Below are positions 9,706 through 18,491 of a DNA stretch of 64,000 nucleotides, piece by piece. The DNA comes from Scalindua sp964344685 (GTDB lineage Bacteria; Planctomycetota; Brocadiia; Brocadiales; Scalinduaceae). The stretch covers positions 62,001 to 126,000 of the forward strand of contig CAYFOK010000002.1 in assembly GCA_964344685.1 (NCBI GenBank). The letters are read 5' to 3'. The notes beneath the pieces are model-generated. The model was not told where the DNA came from and ran no database searches. It saw only the letters and a list, made by a program, of their open reading frames with translations. The position numbers were made by a program, and so were the translations under genes. The stretch's first letter is position 1. Every line of letters starts with the position of its first letter.

Positions 9706-10053
9706 CTAATCTAATAGTTTTATCATAATCGCCAAAACAATAATGTTTAGAAACAATCCTAGTAGCAAAAAGAAACTTTTACGTAATCCAAATCTTATTT
9801 TTTTTTTATATTTTAAGATTATTTCATTTTCATTATCTAGATTTCCGTATATATAAGGAAACCATTTAAAAGGATTTGACCCTCCAGGTCCCATATTCCA
9901 TATTATTGTGAGATCACACCATTTATCATAGTTTTCTTTTTTTAAATAAGAATTTAACTTTGTGTTATAAATAAAGGCAAATATAAAGAAAAAAAATACT
10001 CCAACAATAAGTAATATTAACAGTGCAAAAAAAGTTATTGTTAGGGTTTCCAT
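9706..10053 (-). CDS. Hypothetical two-helix membrane protein
   Basis: A 115-residue protein I do not recognise. A very hydrophobic N-terminal helix (about residues 4-30) is followed by a polar loop (LNSYLKKENYDKWCDLTIIWNMGPGGSNPFKWFPYIYGNL) and a C-terminal helix (about 92-112). This looks like a small inner-membrane protein with both ends on the same side. It is convergent with the lipoprotein gene and separated by about 100 bp from the oxidoreductase gamma subunit. No ribosome site is obvious, and base composition is more AT-rich than its neighbours. Confidence 0.5.
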   Translation of the reverse strand: METLTITFFALLILLIVGVFFFFIFAFIYNTKLNSYLKKENYDKWCDLTIIWNMGPGGSNPFKWFPYIYGNLDNENEIILKYKKKIRFGLRKSFFLLLGLFLNIIVLAIMIKLLD

Positions 10054-10159
10054 TTTTATTTACACTCTGGTTAAACGAGTGAGAGGGTCACCTATTTCTC
10101 TGACCATATTTTTTATTATGTGACAATGGACTCGGTGAAATTTATGTCTGTTGAAAAAA

Positions 10160-10702
10160 TCAGAAGTTTTTTATGAAATCAGCTCCACGTTCTATAGCTA
10201 ATTTATTGACCTCAAAGAAAGGCTCTTTTCTTCCTTTCAAGACGTTTTTAAGGCATGAGAGAAATATTGGAATGGAAACGAGATTTTTTACCTGGTTGTA
10301 CGCACCCAGCATAACCATGTTTGACGCCACGACGTTTCCAATATCATTTGCGATTTTTGTGGCAGGAATTCTGAATACGTCTATGTTCTTTTCGTTGTCT
10401 ATTTTATCTATCATGGTTGAGTTTAAAAAGAGCATGCTGTCCGGCTTGAGAAGATCTTTGAACTTCAGATAAGATGGAAAGTTCATCATAATGAGTGCGT
10501 CTGCTTCTTCAATAACGGGAGAAAAAATTTCTTCGTCTGAAACAGTCAGATGGTAATACGCTGTTCCTCCCCGCACTTCAGTTCCGTACGACGGGAAAAA
10601 GGTTACATTTTTTCCTTCAAGCATAACGGCTTGTGCTATCAGTCTGCCGAGGAGCATCATCCCCTGTCCACCCAGCCCGGCTAAAATAACTTTTTCTGAC
10701 AT
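10160..10702 (-). CDS. 2-oxoacid:ferredoxin oxidoreductase, gamma subunit
   Basis: Gamma subunit of a thiamine-diphosphate 2-oxoacid:acceptor oxidoreductase (Por/Kor/Vor family), 180 residues from ATG 10702. The diagnostic start is VILAGLGGQGMMLLGRLIAQA, followed by VTFFPSYGTEVRGGTAYYHLTVSD. ATG 10702 is preferred over an upstream in-frame codon at 10735 because GAAAGG lies at a proper distance and the family begins at this point. It follows the beta subunit by 14 bp. The complex oxidises 2-oxoacids with CoA to acyl-CoA and reduced ferredoxin, or runs in reverse in CO2 fixation. Confidence 0.9.
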   Translation of the reverse strand: MSEKVILAGLGGQGMMLLGRLIAQAVMLEGKNVTFFPSYGTEVRGGTAYYHLTVSDEEIFSPVIEEADALIMMNFPSYLKFKDLLKPDSMLFLNSTMIDKIDNEKNIDVFRIPATKIANDIGNVVASNMVMLGAYNQVKNLVSIPIFLSCLKNVLKGRKEPFFEVNKLAIERGADFIKNF

Positions 10703-10716
10703 CTTAATTAACCTTT

Positions 10717-11463
10717 CTAATTCCGGCTTTCCCAATCTTTGAAAATACCCAGGGGAAATGCCTTGACCATCTCTTCGTCTATGAATTTTATAGAATCAAC
10801 GGAGTTCATGCGCCAGTAAACAGGACATGGGGAGAGGACTTCTATTAAGGAGAACCCCTTTTTCTGCATTTGAGTTTCGAAACCTTTTTCTATTAATTGT
10901 TTTGTTTTAATTATGTTTTTTGGTGAAGTTACGGAGGTCCTGGCGATAAACCGGCTTCCATCCAGTACGGAGAGGAGTTCACATATACGCAAAGGCGCCC
11001 CATCACACTGTTCGTTTCGCCCTTGAGGTGTCGTTAACGTTTTTTGATTAAGCAGTGTTGTTGGCGCCATCTGTCCGTTTGTCATACCATAAACGGCATT
11101 ATTTACAAATATCACTGTGATATTTTCACCCCGGTTGGCAGTATGTATAATTTCTGCTATTCCAATTGCCGCAAGATCACCATCTCCCTGATAAGAGAAG
11201 ATAATGTTGTCAGGATGGACCCGTTTGATTCCGGTGGCAACCGCAGGCGGACGTCCATGGGCCGCTTCACACATATCTATATCCAGATAGTTATAAGCCA
11301 GGACCGCACAACCCACAGGTGCTATTCCAATGGTCTTCCCCCTGATATCTTTTTCATCAATTATTTCAGCGATTAATCTCTGGATGATACCGTGCCCGCA
11401 TCCGGGGCAGTAATGCGTCGGGGTATCAATCATCGTATCAGGTATTTGGTATATCGCTTCCAT
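10717..11463 (-). CDS. 2-oxoacid:ferredoxin oxidoreductase, beta (ThDP) subunit
   Basis: Thiamine-diphosphate-binding beta subunit, 248 residues. Visible motifs are the N-terminal HYCPGCGHGIIQRL, the ThDP/Mg motif region FSYQGDGDLAAIGIAE through NITVIFVNNAVYGMTNGQMAPTT, and CPVYWRMNS. The sequence is closest in style to VorA/KorB proteins. It lies 119 bp downstream of the alpha subunit, a longer gap than usual; the gap holds part of a dispersed repeat. No separate ferredoxin-like delta subunit is encoded here. Confidence 0.92.
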   Translation of the reverse strand: MEAIYQIPDTMIDTPTHYCPGCGHGIIQRLIAEIIDEKDIRGKTIGIAPVGCAVLAYNYLDIDMCEAAHGRPPAVATGIKRVHPDNIIFSYQGDGDLAAIGIAEIIHTANRGENITVIFVNNAVYGMTNGQMAPTTLLNQKTLTTPQGRNEQCDGAPLRICELLSVLDGSRFIARTSVTSPKNIIKTKQLIEKGFETQMQKKGFSLIEVLSPCPVYWRMNSVDSIKFIDEEMVKAFPLGIFKDWESRN

Positions 11464-11582
11464 ATGTTAGTCTCTTAAAAATGGAGGTGGATTTGCTTCC
11501 CCGGACAAAAAGTGCCGAGGACCTTAACCCAACCTGCAGTCAGAGTTCGCCTCTCTTTCGAGAGGATTACAAAATCAGAATG

Positions 11583-12677
11583 CTAAGTGGCACAGGTTGC
11601 CCTCTCTTTTACAGGTATTATTTCGGTAATCTTCCTGATGATATCTTTTGGAGAAGGGATTCCTCCACCTGTCCTTCCGTAAAAATGTACCGGGCACCTC
11701 CCCTCAACGCTTAGTTTTACATCTTCAACCATTTGACCGGCACTCATTTCTACCGTCAGAATAGCCTTTACTTTTTCTGAAATCTTTTGTATTACCTGAG
11801 ATGGGTATGGCCAAAGTGTAATGGGCCTTAATAACCCTACTTTTATATTTGATGTTTTGTTTTTTATTAATACTTCTTTACATATTCTTGCACATGTGCC
11901 GTAAGCAACAATAACAATATCTGCGTTTTCAGTATTAATTTCTTCGTAGCGTACCTCTTTGCTCTTAATCAGGTTATACTTCTTTTGCAGTTTAGCGTTA
12001 AACTCTTCGAGCTCACCCTGCACAGGATAAAAGGACTTGATTATGTTTCTTTTTTTCCCGTTTGCACCGGTAAGAGCCCAATCCTTTTTAAATGAATCCG
12101 GTTCACATTTTTTGTTAAATACAACAGATTCCATCATCTGTCCTAATTGAGCATCAGCCAGGATCATTACCGGGTTTCTATAAGTATCAGCCAGATCAAA
12201 AGCATCGTAGACAAGGTCAGCAGCCTCCTGTACTGAGCCTGGTGCAAGTACTATAGTGTAGTAATCCCCATGTCCTCCACCCTTGACAGCTTGAAAGTAG
12301 TCAGCCTGGGAAGGAGATATGTCTCCCAAACCGGGTCCGCCGCGCTGTATATTTACTATGACGCAAGGGAGTTCGCTTCCAGCCAGATAAGAGATACCTT
12401 CCTGTTTGAGACTGATACCGGGACCTGATGAGGACGTCATTGCCCTCGCACCTGCAGCAGCGCTTCCGTGTACCATATTTATGGCGGCGAGTTCACTCTC
12501 AACCTGAATAGCGGTGCCGCCTACTTGAGGCATCCTTATCGCCATATGCGTTAATATTTCATTCTGTGGAGTAATCGGGTATCCATAATAAAATCTACAA
12601 CCGGCCTGTATTGCAGCTTCCGCGCACGCTTCATTCCCGGTTAAGAGATATTTTTTGTTTTTGTCAGTTGGCGTCAT
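11583..12677 (-). CDS. 2-oxoacid:ferredoxin oxidoreductase, alpha subunit (VorB/KorA type)
   Basis: Alpha subunit of 364 residues containing the pyrimidine-binding domain and transketolase C-terminal domain. Recognisable blocks are LLTGNEACAEAAIQAGCRFYYGYPITPQNE, QVESELAAINMVHGSAAAGARAMTSSSGPGISL and RGGPGLGDISPSQADYFQ. The pattern is that of proteins annotated as 3-methyl-2-oxobutanoate or 2-oxoglutarate:ferredoxin oxidoreductases. The exact substrate (2-oxoglutarate, branched 2-oxoacid or pyruvate) cannot be fixed from sequence reading. Its start overlaps the end of nadK by 14 bp, implying translational coupling. Confidence 0.92.
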   Translation of the reverse strand: MTPTDKNKKYLLTGNEACAEAAIQAGCRFYYGYPITPQNEILTHMAIRMPQVGGTAIQVESELAAINMVHGSAAAGARAMTSSSGPGISLKQEGISYLAGSELPCVIVNIQRGGPGLGDISPSQADYFQAVKGGGHGDYYTIVLAPGSVQEAADLVYDAFDLADTYRNPVMILADAQLGQMMESVVFNKKCEPDSFKKDWALTGANGKKRNIIKSFYPVQGELEEFNAKLQKKYNLIKSKEVRYEEINTENADIVIVAYGTCARICKEVLIKNKTSNIKVGLLRPITLWPYPSQVIQKISEKVKAILTVEMSAGQMVEDVKLSVEGRCPVHFYGRTGGGIPSPKDIIRKITEIIPVKERATCAT

Positions 12678-13506
12678 AAGCGGGTTGCCCTCTCCAGTTC
12701 AGTTTTTCCCTCAAGACATCATAAAATGTTCTTGTTTGTGTGTCAATTAACTGCAGCTTTTTCTCAGCTTTTTCAATAACTACTCTATCTCCGGCATCGA
12801 CGTCAAAGTATACTTGCCCATCTACTGTTAAACCTACTCCTTTAGACTCAGAAATTTGTTCCATTTCAATCTTCGAACTACCGGAGACGACAAGCGGGCG
12901 GTTTGAAAGCGTGTGTGGGCAAATCGGAGTTATGGCAAACGCCTCCATATCAGGCGTAACAATAGGACCGCCGGCAGAGAGTGAATGTGCTGTAGTTCCT
13001 GCAGGAGTCGATACGATCAGTCCATCGCAGCTGTATGAGGTAACTATCTTTTCGTTTACATAGAGTTTAATTGAGATTAATCTTGATAAAGATGTTCTGG
13101 AAATTACTGCATCGTTTAGTCCAACTGTTTCGTGAATGACTTGTTTGGAACGAATTACCTTACATGTTAACAGCATTCTTTGGGATACAACATATTCACC
13201 GGAGCAAATTCTTGTCAGGGAATCATTAATATCCTGTAAGGTGAGTTCAGCTAGAAACCCAAATTTTCCTAAATGTACACCAATTAAGGGAATCTGCTTG
13301 TCGTTCAGCTTTCTACTTGCTGACAGGATTGTACCGTCTCCGCCAAAAACGAAGGCGATATCTGCGGATGCATTTTTAACTTCATCTTCATTAGTAATAT
13401 CAATTACTGAAAGATGAGATTTTTTGCGAAAGAGGGGTTCAAGTTCGGTTATTGTTTCTCTTATTTTCTTTTTGCTTATATCGCCCAGGATTATGATTTT
13501 TTTCAT
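12664..13506 (-). CDS. nadK: NAD kinase
   Basis: ATP- or polyphosphate-dependent NAD kinase producing NADP, 280 residues, normal length. The GGDGT motif sits at residues 55-59 (FVFGGDGTILSASR). Later come GLNDAVISR, SCDGLIVSTPAGTTAHSLSAGGPIVTPDMEAFAITPICPHTLSNRPLV and a C-terminal beta segment. The start ATG overlaps the dxs stop as ATGA (13503-13506), and its end overlaps korA. It belongs to the long minus-strand run that supplies cofactors and isoprenoid precursors. Confidence 0.96.
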   Translation of the reverse strand: MKKIIILGDISKKKIRETITELEPLFRKKSHLSVIDITNEDEVKNASADIAFVFGGDGTILSASRKLNDKQIPLIGVHLGKFGFLAELTLQDINDSLTRICSGEYVVSQRMLLTCKVIRSKQVIHETVGLNDAVISRTSLSRLISIKLYVNEKIVTSYSCDGLIVSTPAGTTAHSLSAGGPIVTPDMEAFAITPICPHTLSNRPLVVSGSSKIEMEQISESKGVGLTVDGQVYFDVDAGDRVVIEKAEKKLQLIDTQTRTFYDVLREKLNWRGQPAYDAN

Positions 13507-15449
13507 ATCACATTAGAGGCTTTATTAGACTCTTCCATCTTTTTGATACCAGCATGATCTGTTGCATTCCAGGCGGAAAGAAAATTTTTATAGATACCCT
13601 CCGTATCAAGATTGAGGGTTTTTAAGATAACATCACGAGAGCCCTGCTCAATGAATTTATCCGGGATGCCCATTATGTGTATGTTTTTAGTATTAAAACC
13701 TTTATCAGACAGTAATTCCAGAATTGCCGAACCAAATCCACCAACTTCCGCATGGTCTTCTACCGTAATAACTATCTTGTGATCCATTACAACCTTTATT
13801 ATGAGGTCCTCATCAAGCGGTTTGACAAAACGTGCATTTACAACGGTAATATCAATTCCTTTCTCCATGAGCATACGCGCGCATTCCAGGGATGGATATA
13901 CCATTGCCCCATATGCAATTATTGCCCCATCCCGGCCTTCTTTCAATATTTCACCTTTACCTATTTCAATAGGTTTACAAGCACTATTCAGGCTGTCTTC
14001 AGGTATGTTTGCTCTTGGATATCTTATGGCAGCAGGTGTAGTGAGCTTAACCGCCGAATGCAGCATTGCCTTGAATTCAGCACCGTCTTTTGGCGCCATT
14101 AAAGTAATTTCCGGTAAATGTCTCAAGTAAGCGATGTCAAAGACGCCATTATGGGTCGGACCGTCATTTCCGACAATTCCAGCCCTGTCCAGTGCCATCA
14201 AAATACCATTCTTCTGTAAGCATACATCATGAAATACCTGGTCATATGCACGCTGCAGGAAAGTTGAATAAATTGCTGCCACAGGTTTAATTCCCACTGC
14301 TACTAGTCCATTTGCCAGTCCAATGGCATGTTGTTCACAAATCCCTACATCAAAATATCTGTCAGGAAATCTTTTTCCAAATGCATCAAGGCCTGTGCCG
14401 TCCGGCATTGCAGCAGTGATTGCCACTATATTGCTGTTAGACTTAGCGAGTTCCACAATAGTATCACCAAAAACTTTTGTGTAACTGATCTGTTTTGGAT
14501 CCTTTGGCTTTTCCTTCATTTTGCCGTTTTGCATCTGGTAATTACCAGCGCTGTGAAAACGGGTAGGATCTTCTGAAGCAGGGTGAAAGCCTTTACCTTT
14601 TTCAGTAATTACATGAAGTAATACAGGGCCATCTACATTTTTAATATTATGAAAAATATCGGTAAGAGTTTCGATGCTGTGACCGTCAATCGGGCCGAAG
14701 TAGTCAAACCCCAGATCCACGAAAATCTGCCCGGGAGTGATTTCCCGTTTTAATGCTTCAGCAATGTGTTCGAATGAATGTTCCATCCGTTTCCCAACGA
14801 GGGGCAATGAATGCAATACATGTCGAACCTCTTTTTTGAAATCTGTGTAAAGTGGTGATGTCCGAATTTTGTTTAGATGTTTTGATATCGCTCCTATTGT
14901 ATTGGAGATTGCCATTTTATTATCATTAAGGATTACGATCAGGTTCCTTTTCAGATGTCCGGCATGGTTGAGTGCTTCAAGTGACATTCCAGCAGCAATT
15001 GCTGCGTCTCCAACAACCGCGATAGCTTTCCTGTCGCCAATACCATTTATTTTATCGGCGCAGGAAATCCCAAGAGCGGCAGAGATTGCGTGTCCGCTGT
15101 GACCGCAGATAAACGGGTCATATTTACTCTCCTTAATATCGGGAAAACCGCTTAGTCCCTTATATTGCCTTAAAGTAGGAAATTCCTTTCTTCTCCCTGT
15201 CAGCAGTTTATGTACATACGTTTGATGTCCAACGTCCCAGACCAACTTATCATAGAGAAGGTCGAACGAACGATGTAGAGCAATCGTAAGCTCAACTACC
15301 CCCAGATTCGAAGCCAGGTGGCCGGGATTTGTGGAAACAACATCAATTATTACATCTCTTATTTCCTGTGCTAACACTGCCAGCTCTTCGTTGCCCAGTT
15401 TTTGCAAGTCCTTAGGTGAGTCAATTTTTTCCAGTATTTTTTCTGACAA
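13503..15449 (-). CDS. dxs: 1-deoxy-D-xylulose-5-phosphate synthase
   Basis: DXS, 648 residues, first enzyme of the MEP isoprenoid pathway: pyruvate plus glyceraldehyde 3-phosphate gives DXP and CO2, using ThDP. Landmarks are VWDVGHQTYVHKLLTGR, FICGHSGHAISAALGIS, the ThDP motif VVGDAAIAAGMSLEALNHAG through NDNKMAIS, FDYFGPIDGH, GICEQHAIGLANG and DRAGIVGNDGPTHNG. The start is TTG at 15449, supported by AGGA nine bases upstream; no in-frame ATG precedes the conserved N-terminus. Spacing to xseB is 57 bp. xse and dxs adjacency is common in bacteria. Confidence 0.97.
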   Translation of the reverse strand: MSEKILEKIDSPKDLQKLGNEELAVLAQEIRDVIIDVVSTNPGHLASNLGVVELTIALHRSFDLLYDKLVWDVGHQTYVHKLLTGRRKEFPTLRQYKGLSGFPDIKESKYDPFICGHSGHAISAALGISCADKINGIGDRKAIAVVGDAAIAAGMSLEALNHAGHLKRNLIVILNDNKMAISNTIGAISKHLNKIRTSPLYTDFKKEVRHVLHSLPLVGKRMEHSFEHIAEALKREITPGQIFVDLGFDYFGPIDGHSIETLTDIFHNIKNVDGPVLLHVITEKGKGFHPASEDPTRFHSAGNYQMQNGKMKEKPKDPKQISYTKVFGDTIVELAKSNSNIVAITAAMPDGTGLDAFGKRFPDRYFDVGICEQHAIGLANGLVAVGIKPVAAIYSTFLQRAYDQVFHDVCLQKNGILMALDRAGIVGNDGPTHNGVFDIAYLRHLPEITLMAPKDGAEFKAMLHSAVKLTTPAAIRYPRANIPEDSLNSACKPIEIGKGEILKEGRDGAIIAYGAMVYPSLECARMLMEKGIDITVVNARFVKPLDEDLIIKVVMDHKIVITVEDHAEVGGFGSAILELLSDKGFNTKNIHIMGIPDKFIEQGSRDVILKTLNLDTEGIYKNFLSAWNATDHAGIKKMEESNKASNVI

Positions 15450-15506
15450 TTTTTAATTCCTATAAATAATAGTTTTGTATATTTCGCTGATTTACATTGC
15501 TTACCA

Positions 15507-15767
15507 TTATTCATCGGTAGCAGGTGTTTCTGTATCAGCGGTTTTTTTCAGTTTAAATGGTTCTGTGCGAATTTCTCCAACTGAATTCTTCAATAATATA
15601 TTAATCTTTTTTTCTGCTTTTTCTAAGGTTTGATAGCACTGTTTGTATATTTTAATACCACTTTCGTATTTTGCAAGTGTTTCATCTAAAGTCAGGTCAT
15701 TTGTTTCAAGTTGTTCTACTATTTCTTCAAGCTCTTTTAGTGATGTTTCAAAATCTGGTTTCTTCAT
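15507..15767 (-). CDS. xseB: Exodeoxyribonuclease VII small subunit
   Basis: XseB, 86 residues, the small helical subunit of exonuclease VII, which degrades single-stranded DNA. The typical core FETSLKELEEIVEQLETNDLTLDETLAKYESGIKIYKQC is present, followed by KAEKKINILL. The start is 3 bp after the xseA stop, so the two are translated together. The C-terminus is a short charged tail. Confidence 0.95.
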   Translation of the reverse strand: MKKPDFETSLKELEEIVEQLETNDLTLDETLAKYESGIKIYKQCYQTLEKAEKKINILLKNSVGEIRTEPFKLKKTADTETPATDE

Positions 15768-15770
15768 AAA

Positions 15771-16994
15771 TTAGCTCTTTTCAACAGAAAGGATTTCGGA
15801 AATAATACTACCCTTGGACAGATTTGTTTTAATCTTATCTCTTTTACTTAAATCTTTTATGTTTCGGAGAGGCCTGTTCTCTTCCAATCTGGTGGTAATG
15901 GAATAACCTCTTTTCAAAACGTTTAAAGGGCTCAAACTTTCGAGCTTGCCAGCAATACCTGATAATTTTTCACGTTCACTGTTTAACGCATGTGTTATGT
16001 TCAAATGAAGCCTCTGTGCAAATTCGTCCAGCTTCTGTTGCCACCTGTTCAGTCTGTCAAATGGTTGCCTCATGGCGTAGCTGTTTGCAATTCTAACGAG
16101 TTTCTCCTTTGATAATTTTAACTTACCGGTTAGAGATTGCAAGAGCCTTGCTTTAAATTTTTCTATTTTTTCTATAAGCAGATCTTTTCGGGGAACAACC
16201 AGTTCTCCCGCTTCAGAGGGGGTTAAAGCTCTTTTGTCTGCAACCAGGTCAGCGATTGTTATATCAATTTCGTGCCCCACCGCGGAGATAACAGGTATTC
16301 TGGAATTGTATATACTCCTTGCTACAATTTCTTCATTAAATGCCCACAGGTCCTCCAGGCTTCCACCACCTCTTCCTGTTATAATAACGTCTATATCGGA
16401 GTAATTGTTTAGCTCTGTTACTGCCTCCGCAATCTCTTGTGCCGCACCTTCTCCCTGAACCTTTACCGGATAAATGAGTATTTCAACATTAGTAAAACGA
16501 CGATCTATGATGTTCAGAATGTCTTTGATTGCGGCTCCGGTTGGTGATGTTACTATTCCAATTTTCTTAGGTATGAAAGGGATGTTTTTTTTATGAGCAT
16601 GGTCGAACAGGCCCTCCTTTTCCAGTTTCCCCTTCAGTTGCTGGAAAGCAAGCTGTAGTGCGCCTATCCCCTTCGGTTCCATTTTGTTAATTATAAGCTG
16701 ATATTGTCCTCTTGGTTCATATACAGTAATTGAACCAAAAGATATTACCTCCATCCCATCTTTCAGTTCAAATTTGATTCTATTTGCACTATTTCTGAAA
16801 ACAACTGCCTGTAATTGGGAATTTTTGTCTTTAAGCGTCAAATAAACATGCCCGGAGCTTGGTCTTCGCACATTGGATATTTCACCTAAAACGCCTATAT
16901 TAGAGAATTCGTGTTCCAGTGAAGTCCTGATTTCTCTGGTAATCTCAGAAACTGTAAAAAATTTCTCATCTATTTTTTCAGGAAAGCATTCCAT
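15771..16994 (-). CDS. xseA: Exodeoxyribonuclease VII large subunit
   Basis: XseA, 407 residues, catalytic subunit of exonuclease VII. An N-terminal OB-fold occupies residues 10-105 (FTVSEITREIRTSLEHEFSNIGVLGEISNVRRPSSGHVYLTLKD). The catalytic core follows, with IGIVTSPTGAAIKDILNIIDRR, DVIITGRGGGSLEDLWAFNEE and PVISAVGHEIDITIADLVADKRALTPSEA. A long coiled-coil follows (about residues 260-370), ending in LKRGYSITT. Normal length and intact motifs. It begins 57 bp after the phosphodiesterase gene. Confidence 0.96.
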   Translation of the reverse strand: MECFPEKIDEKFFTVSEITREIRTSLEHEFSNIGVLGEISNVRRPSSGHVYLTLKDKNSQLQAVVFRNSANRIKFELKDGMEVISFGSITVYEPRGQYQLIINKMEPKGIGALQLAFQQLKGKLEKEGLFDHAHKKNIPFIPKKIGIVTSPTGAAIKDILNIIDRRFTNVEILIYPVKVQGEGAAQEIAEAVTELNNYSDIDVIITGRGGGSLEDLWAFNEEIVARSIYNSRIPVISAVGHEIDITIADLVADKRALTPSEAGELVVPRKDLLIEKIEKFKARLLQSLTGKLKLSKEKLVRIANSYAMRQPFDRLNRWQQKLDEFAQRLHLNITHALNSEREKLSGIAGKLESLSPLNVLKRGYSITTRLEENRPLRNIKDLSKRDKIKTNLSKGSIISEILSVEKS

Positions 16995-17051
16995 TAATTC
17001 TTTTAAACATAAACTGTTTATTCAGGCGAAATTAATTAGTAGAGGGACAAT

Positions 17052-17849
17052 TTAATTATTGTCATTTTCAGTCACTCTGATTCTTTTTATTTTCTCTGCT
17101 TTACCCGTTTCCTTACTTACAGTTATGACTGCTCCTTCGATATGGAGGTCTTTTTCTGCTATATCATAGCGGGTTGGTACCTGGGTTACAATTGATTTTA
17201 ATACACTATCAATATTTCTTCCTAATATTGATTCGTGCGGACCTGTCATACCCAAATCGGTGATGTATCCTGTCCCTTTAGGCAAAATTTTCTCATCGGA
17301 CGTCTGTACGTGGGTATGTGTACCAACGACAGCACTCACTCTACCATCTAAGTACCATCCCATGGCAATTTTTTCGGAAGTTGCTTCTGCATGCAGGTCT
17401 ACGAAGATTAAGTTTGTCTGTTTTGAAAGTTCTTCAACTGCTGCATCTGCCGCTCTATAAGGACAGTCAATGGGTTTCATGAAAGTTCTGCCCAGAAGAT
17501 TGATTATACCAACAACATAATCCCCCTTTGTTTTGATAGCAACATAGCCTCTTCCATGAGCCAATGGGGAGTAATTCGCTGGTCTGAGTATCCTCTGTTC
17601 GGATTGTAATGAGTCGTAAATTTCTTTTCTTTTCCAGACATGATCACCCATTGTTATTGCATTTACACCATAAGAAAACAGTTTATTGGCAATGTCAACG
17701 GTTATTCCTGAGCCTCCTGCTGCATTTTCTGCGTTTGCTATGCAGAAGTCAATATTGTGTTCCTTAATGAAATTCTCAAGTTTTTTTTCTAAGACCTTCC
17801 TTCCCGGTTGTCCGACAATGTCTCCAATTGCGAGGATATTTAATAGCAT
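17052..17849 (-). CDS. YmdB/TIGR00282-type metallophosphoesterase
   Basis: A 265-residue calcineurin-like phosphodiesterase of the YmdB family. Metal-site motifs are ILAIGDIVGQPGRK near the N-terminus, IANAENAAGGSGIT, AITMGDHVWKRKEI, FVDLHAEATSEKIAMGWYLDGRVSAVVGTHTHVQTSD and GYITDLGMTG. Characterised relatives cleave 2',3'-cyclic nucleotides or cAMP and affect RNA metabolism. In many genomes the gene lies with rny or with cofactor genes; here it stands between coaD and xseA. Confidence 0.92.
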   Translation of the reverse strand: MLLNILAIGDIVGQPGRKVLEKKLENFIKEHNIDFCIANAENAAGGSGITVDIANKLFSYGVNAITMGDHVWKRKEIYDSLQSEQRILRPANYSPLAHGRGYVAIKTKGDYVVGIINLLGRTFMKPIDCPYRAADAAVEELSKQTNLIFVDLHAEATSEKIAMGWYLDGRVSAVVGTHTHVQTSDEKILPKGTGYITDLGMTGPHESILGRNIDSVLKSIVTQVPTRYDIAEKDLHIEGAVITVSKETGKAEKIKRIRVTENDNN

Positions 17850-17989
17850 TTAGCAATTTATTTTAATTAGGAAAAATAAAAAAATGTGTTAGCAAACGAT
17901 TTTAAGCCTGGTTTCTCTCAATCTGTCATGCCGGTGATAGAGTGTTTAAGATATACATGCAGTAACTGTTGATTCCGTTTCTAATTATT

Positions 17990-18472
17990 CTATTGAGAGA
18001 GTAAATTTTGACGGAGTAGTTTTTCTACATTGGAGGGTACAAACTTGGAAATGTCACCCCCCAGGCTCACGGCTTCTTTAATAAGACTGGAATTTAAAAA
18101 TGAGTATTCCTGACTCGTCATTATAAAAACTGTTTCTATGTCTGTTTTCAATACACGATTTGTAAGTGCTCTTTGAAATTCGTACTCAAAATCCGATACT
18201 GTCCTGATACCTCTTAGAATTATATTAGACTGCATTTCTTCCATGTAGTCGGTTAACATTCCTTCAAAGCAATCAACCCTGGTATTCTGAAGCTCTCTGG
18301 TATTTTCTGAGAGCATATCCATTCGCTCTTTAACGGTGAATATGGGTTTTTTAAATGGGTTGTGACCAACTGCTACGATAAGTTCATCGAAGATCTTACT
18401 TCCGCGCTTGATTACGTCTAAATGCCCATAGGTGACCGGATCGAAGGTGCCTGGGTAAACGGCTTTTTTCAT
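17990..18472 (-). CDS. coaD: Phosphopantetheine adenylyltransferase
   Basis: CoaD, 160 residues from ATG 18472, catalysing the penultimate step of coenzyme A synthesis (ATP plus 4'-phosphopantetheine to dephospho-CoA). It starts MKKAVYPGTFDPVTYGHLDVIKRG, with the nucleotidyltransferase TxGH motif (TYGH). Further on are ILRGIRTVSDFEYEFQRALTNR and the C-terminal SSLIKEAVSLGGDISKFVP. An open frame extends 47 codons upstream into lptD, but the family N-terminus fixes this start. It is 19 bp downstream of lptD. Confidence 0.96.
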   Translation of the reverse strand: MKKAVYPGTFDPVTYGHLDVIKRGSKIFDELIVAVGHNPFKKPIFTVKERMDMLSENTRELQNTRVDCFEGMLTDYMEEMQSNIILRGIRTVSDFEYEFQRALTNRVLKTDIETVFIMTSQEYSFLNSSLIKEAVSLGGDISKFVPSNVEKLLRQNLLSQ

Positions 18473-18491
18473 GACATGTATTAAAAAAGGG

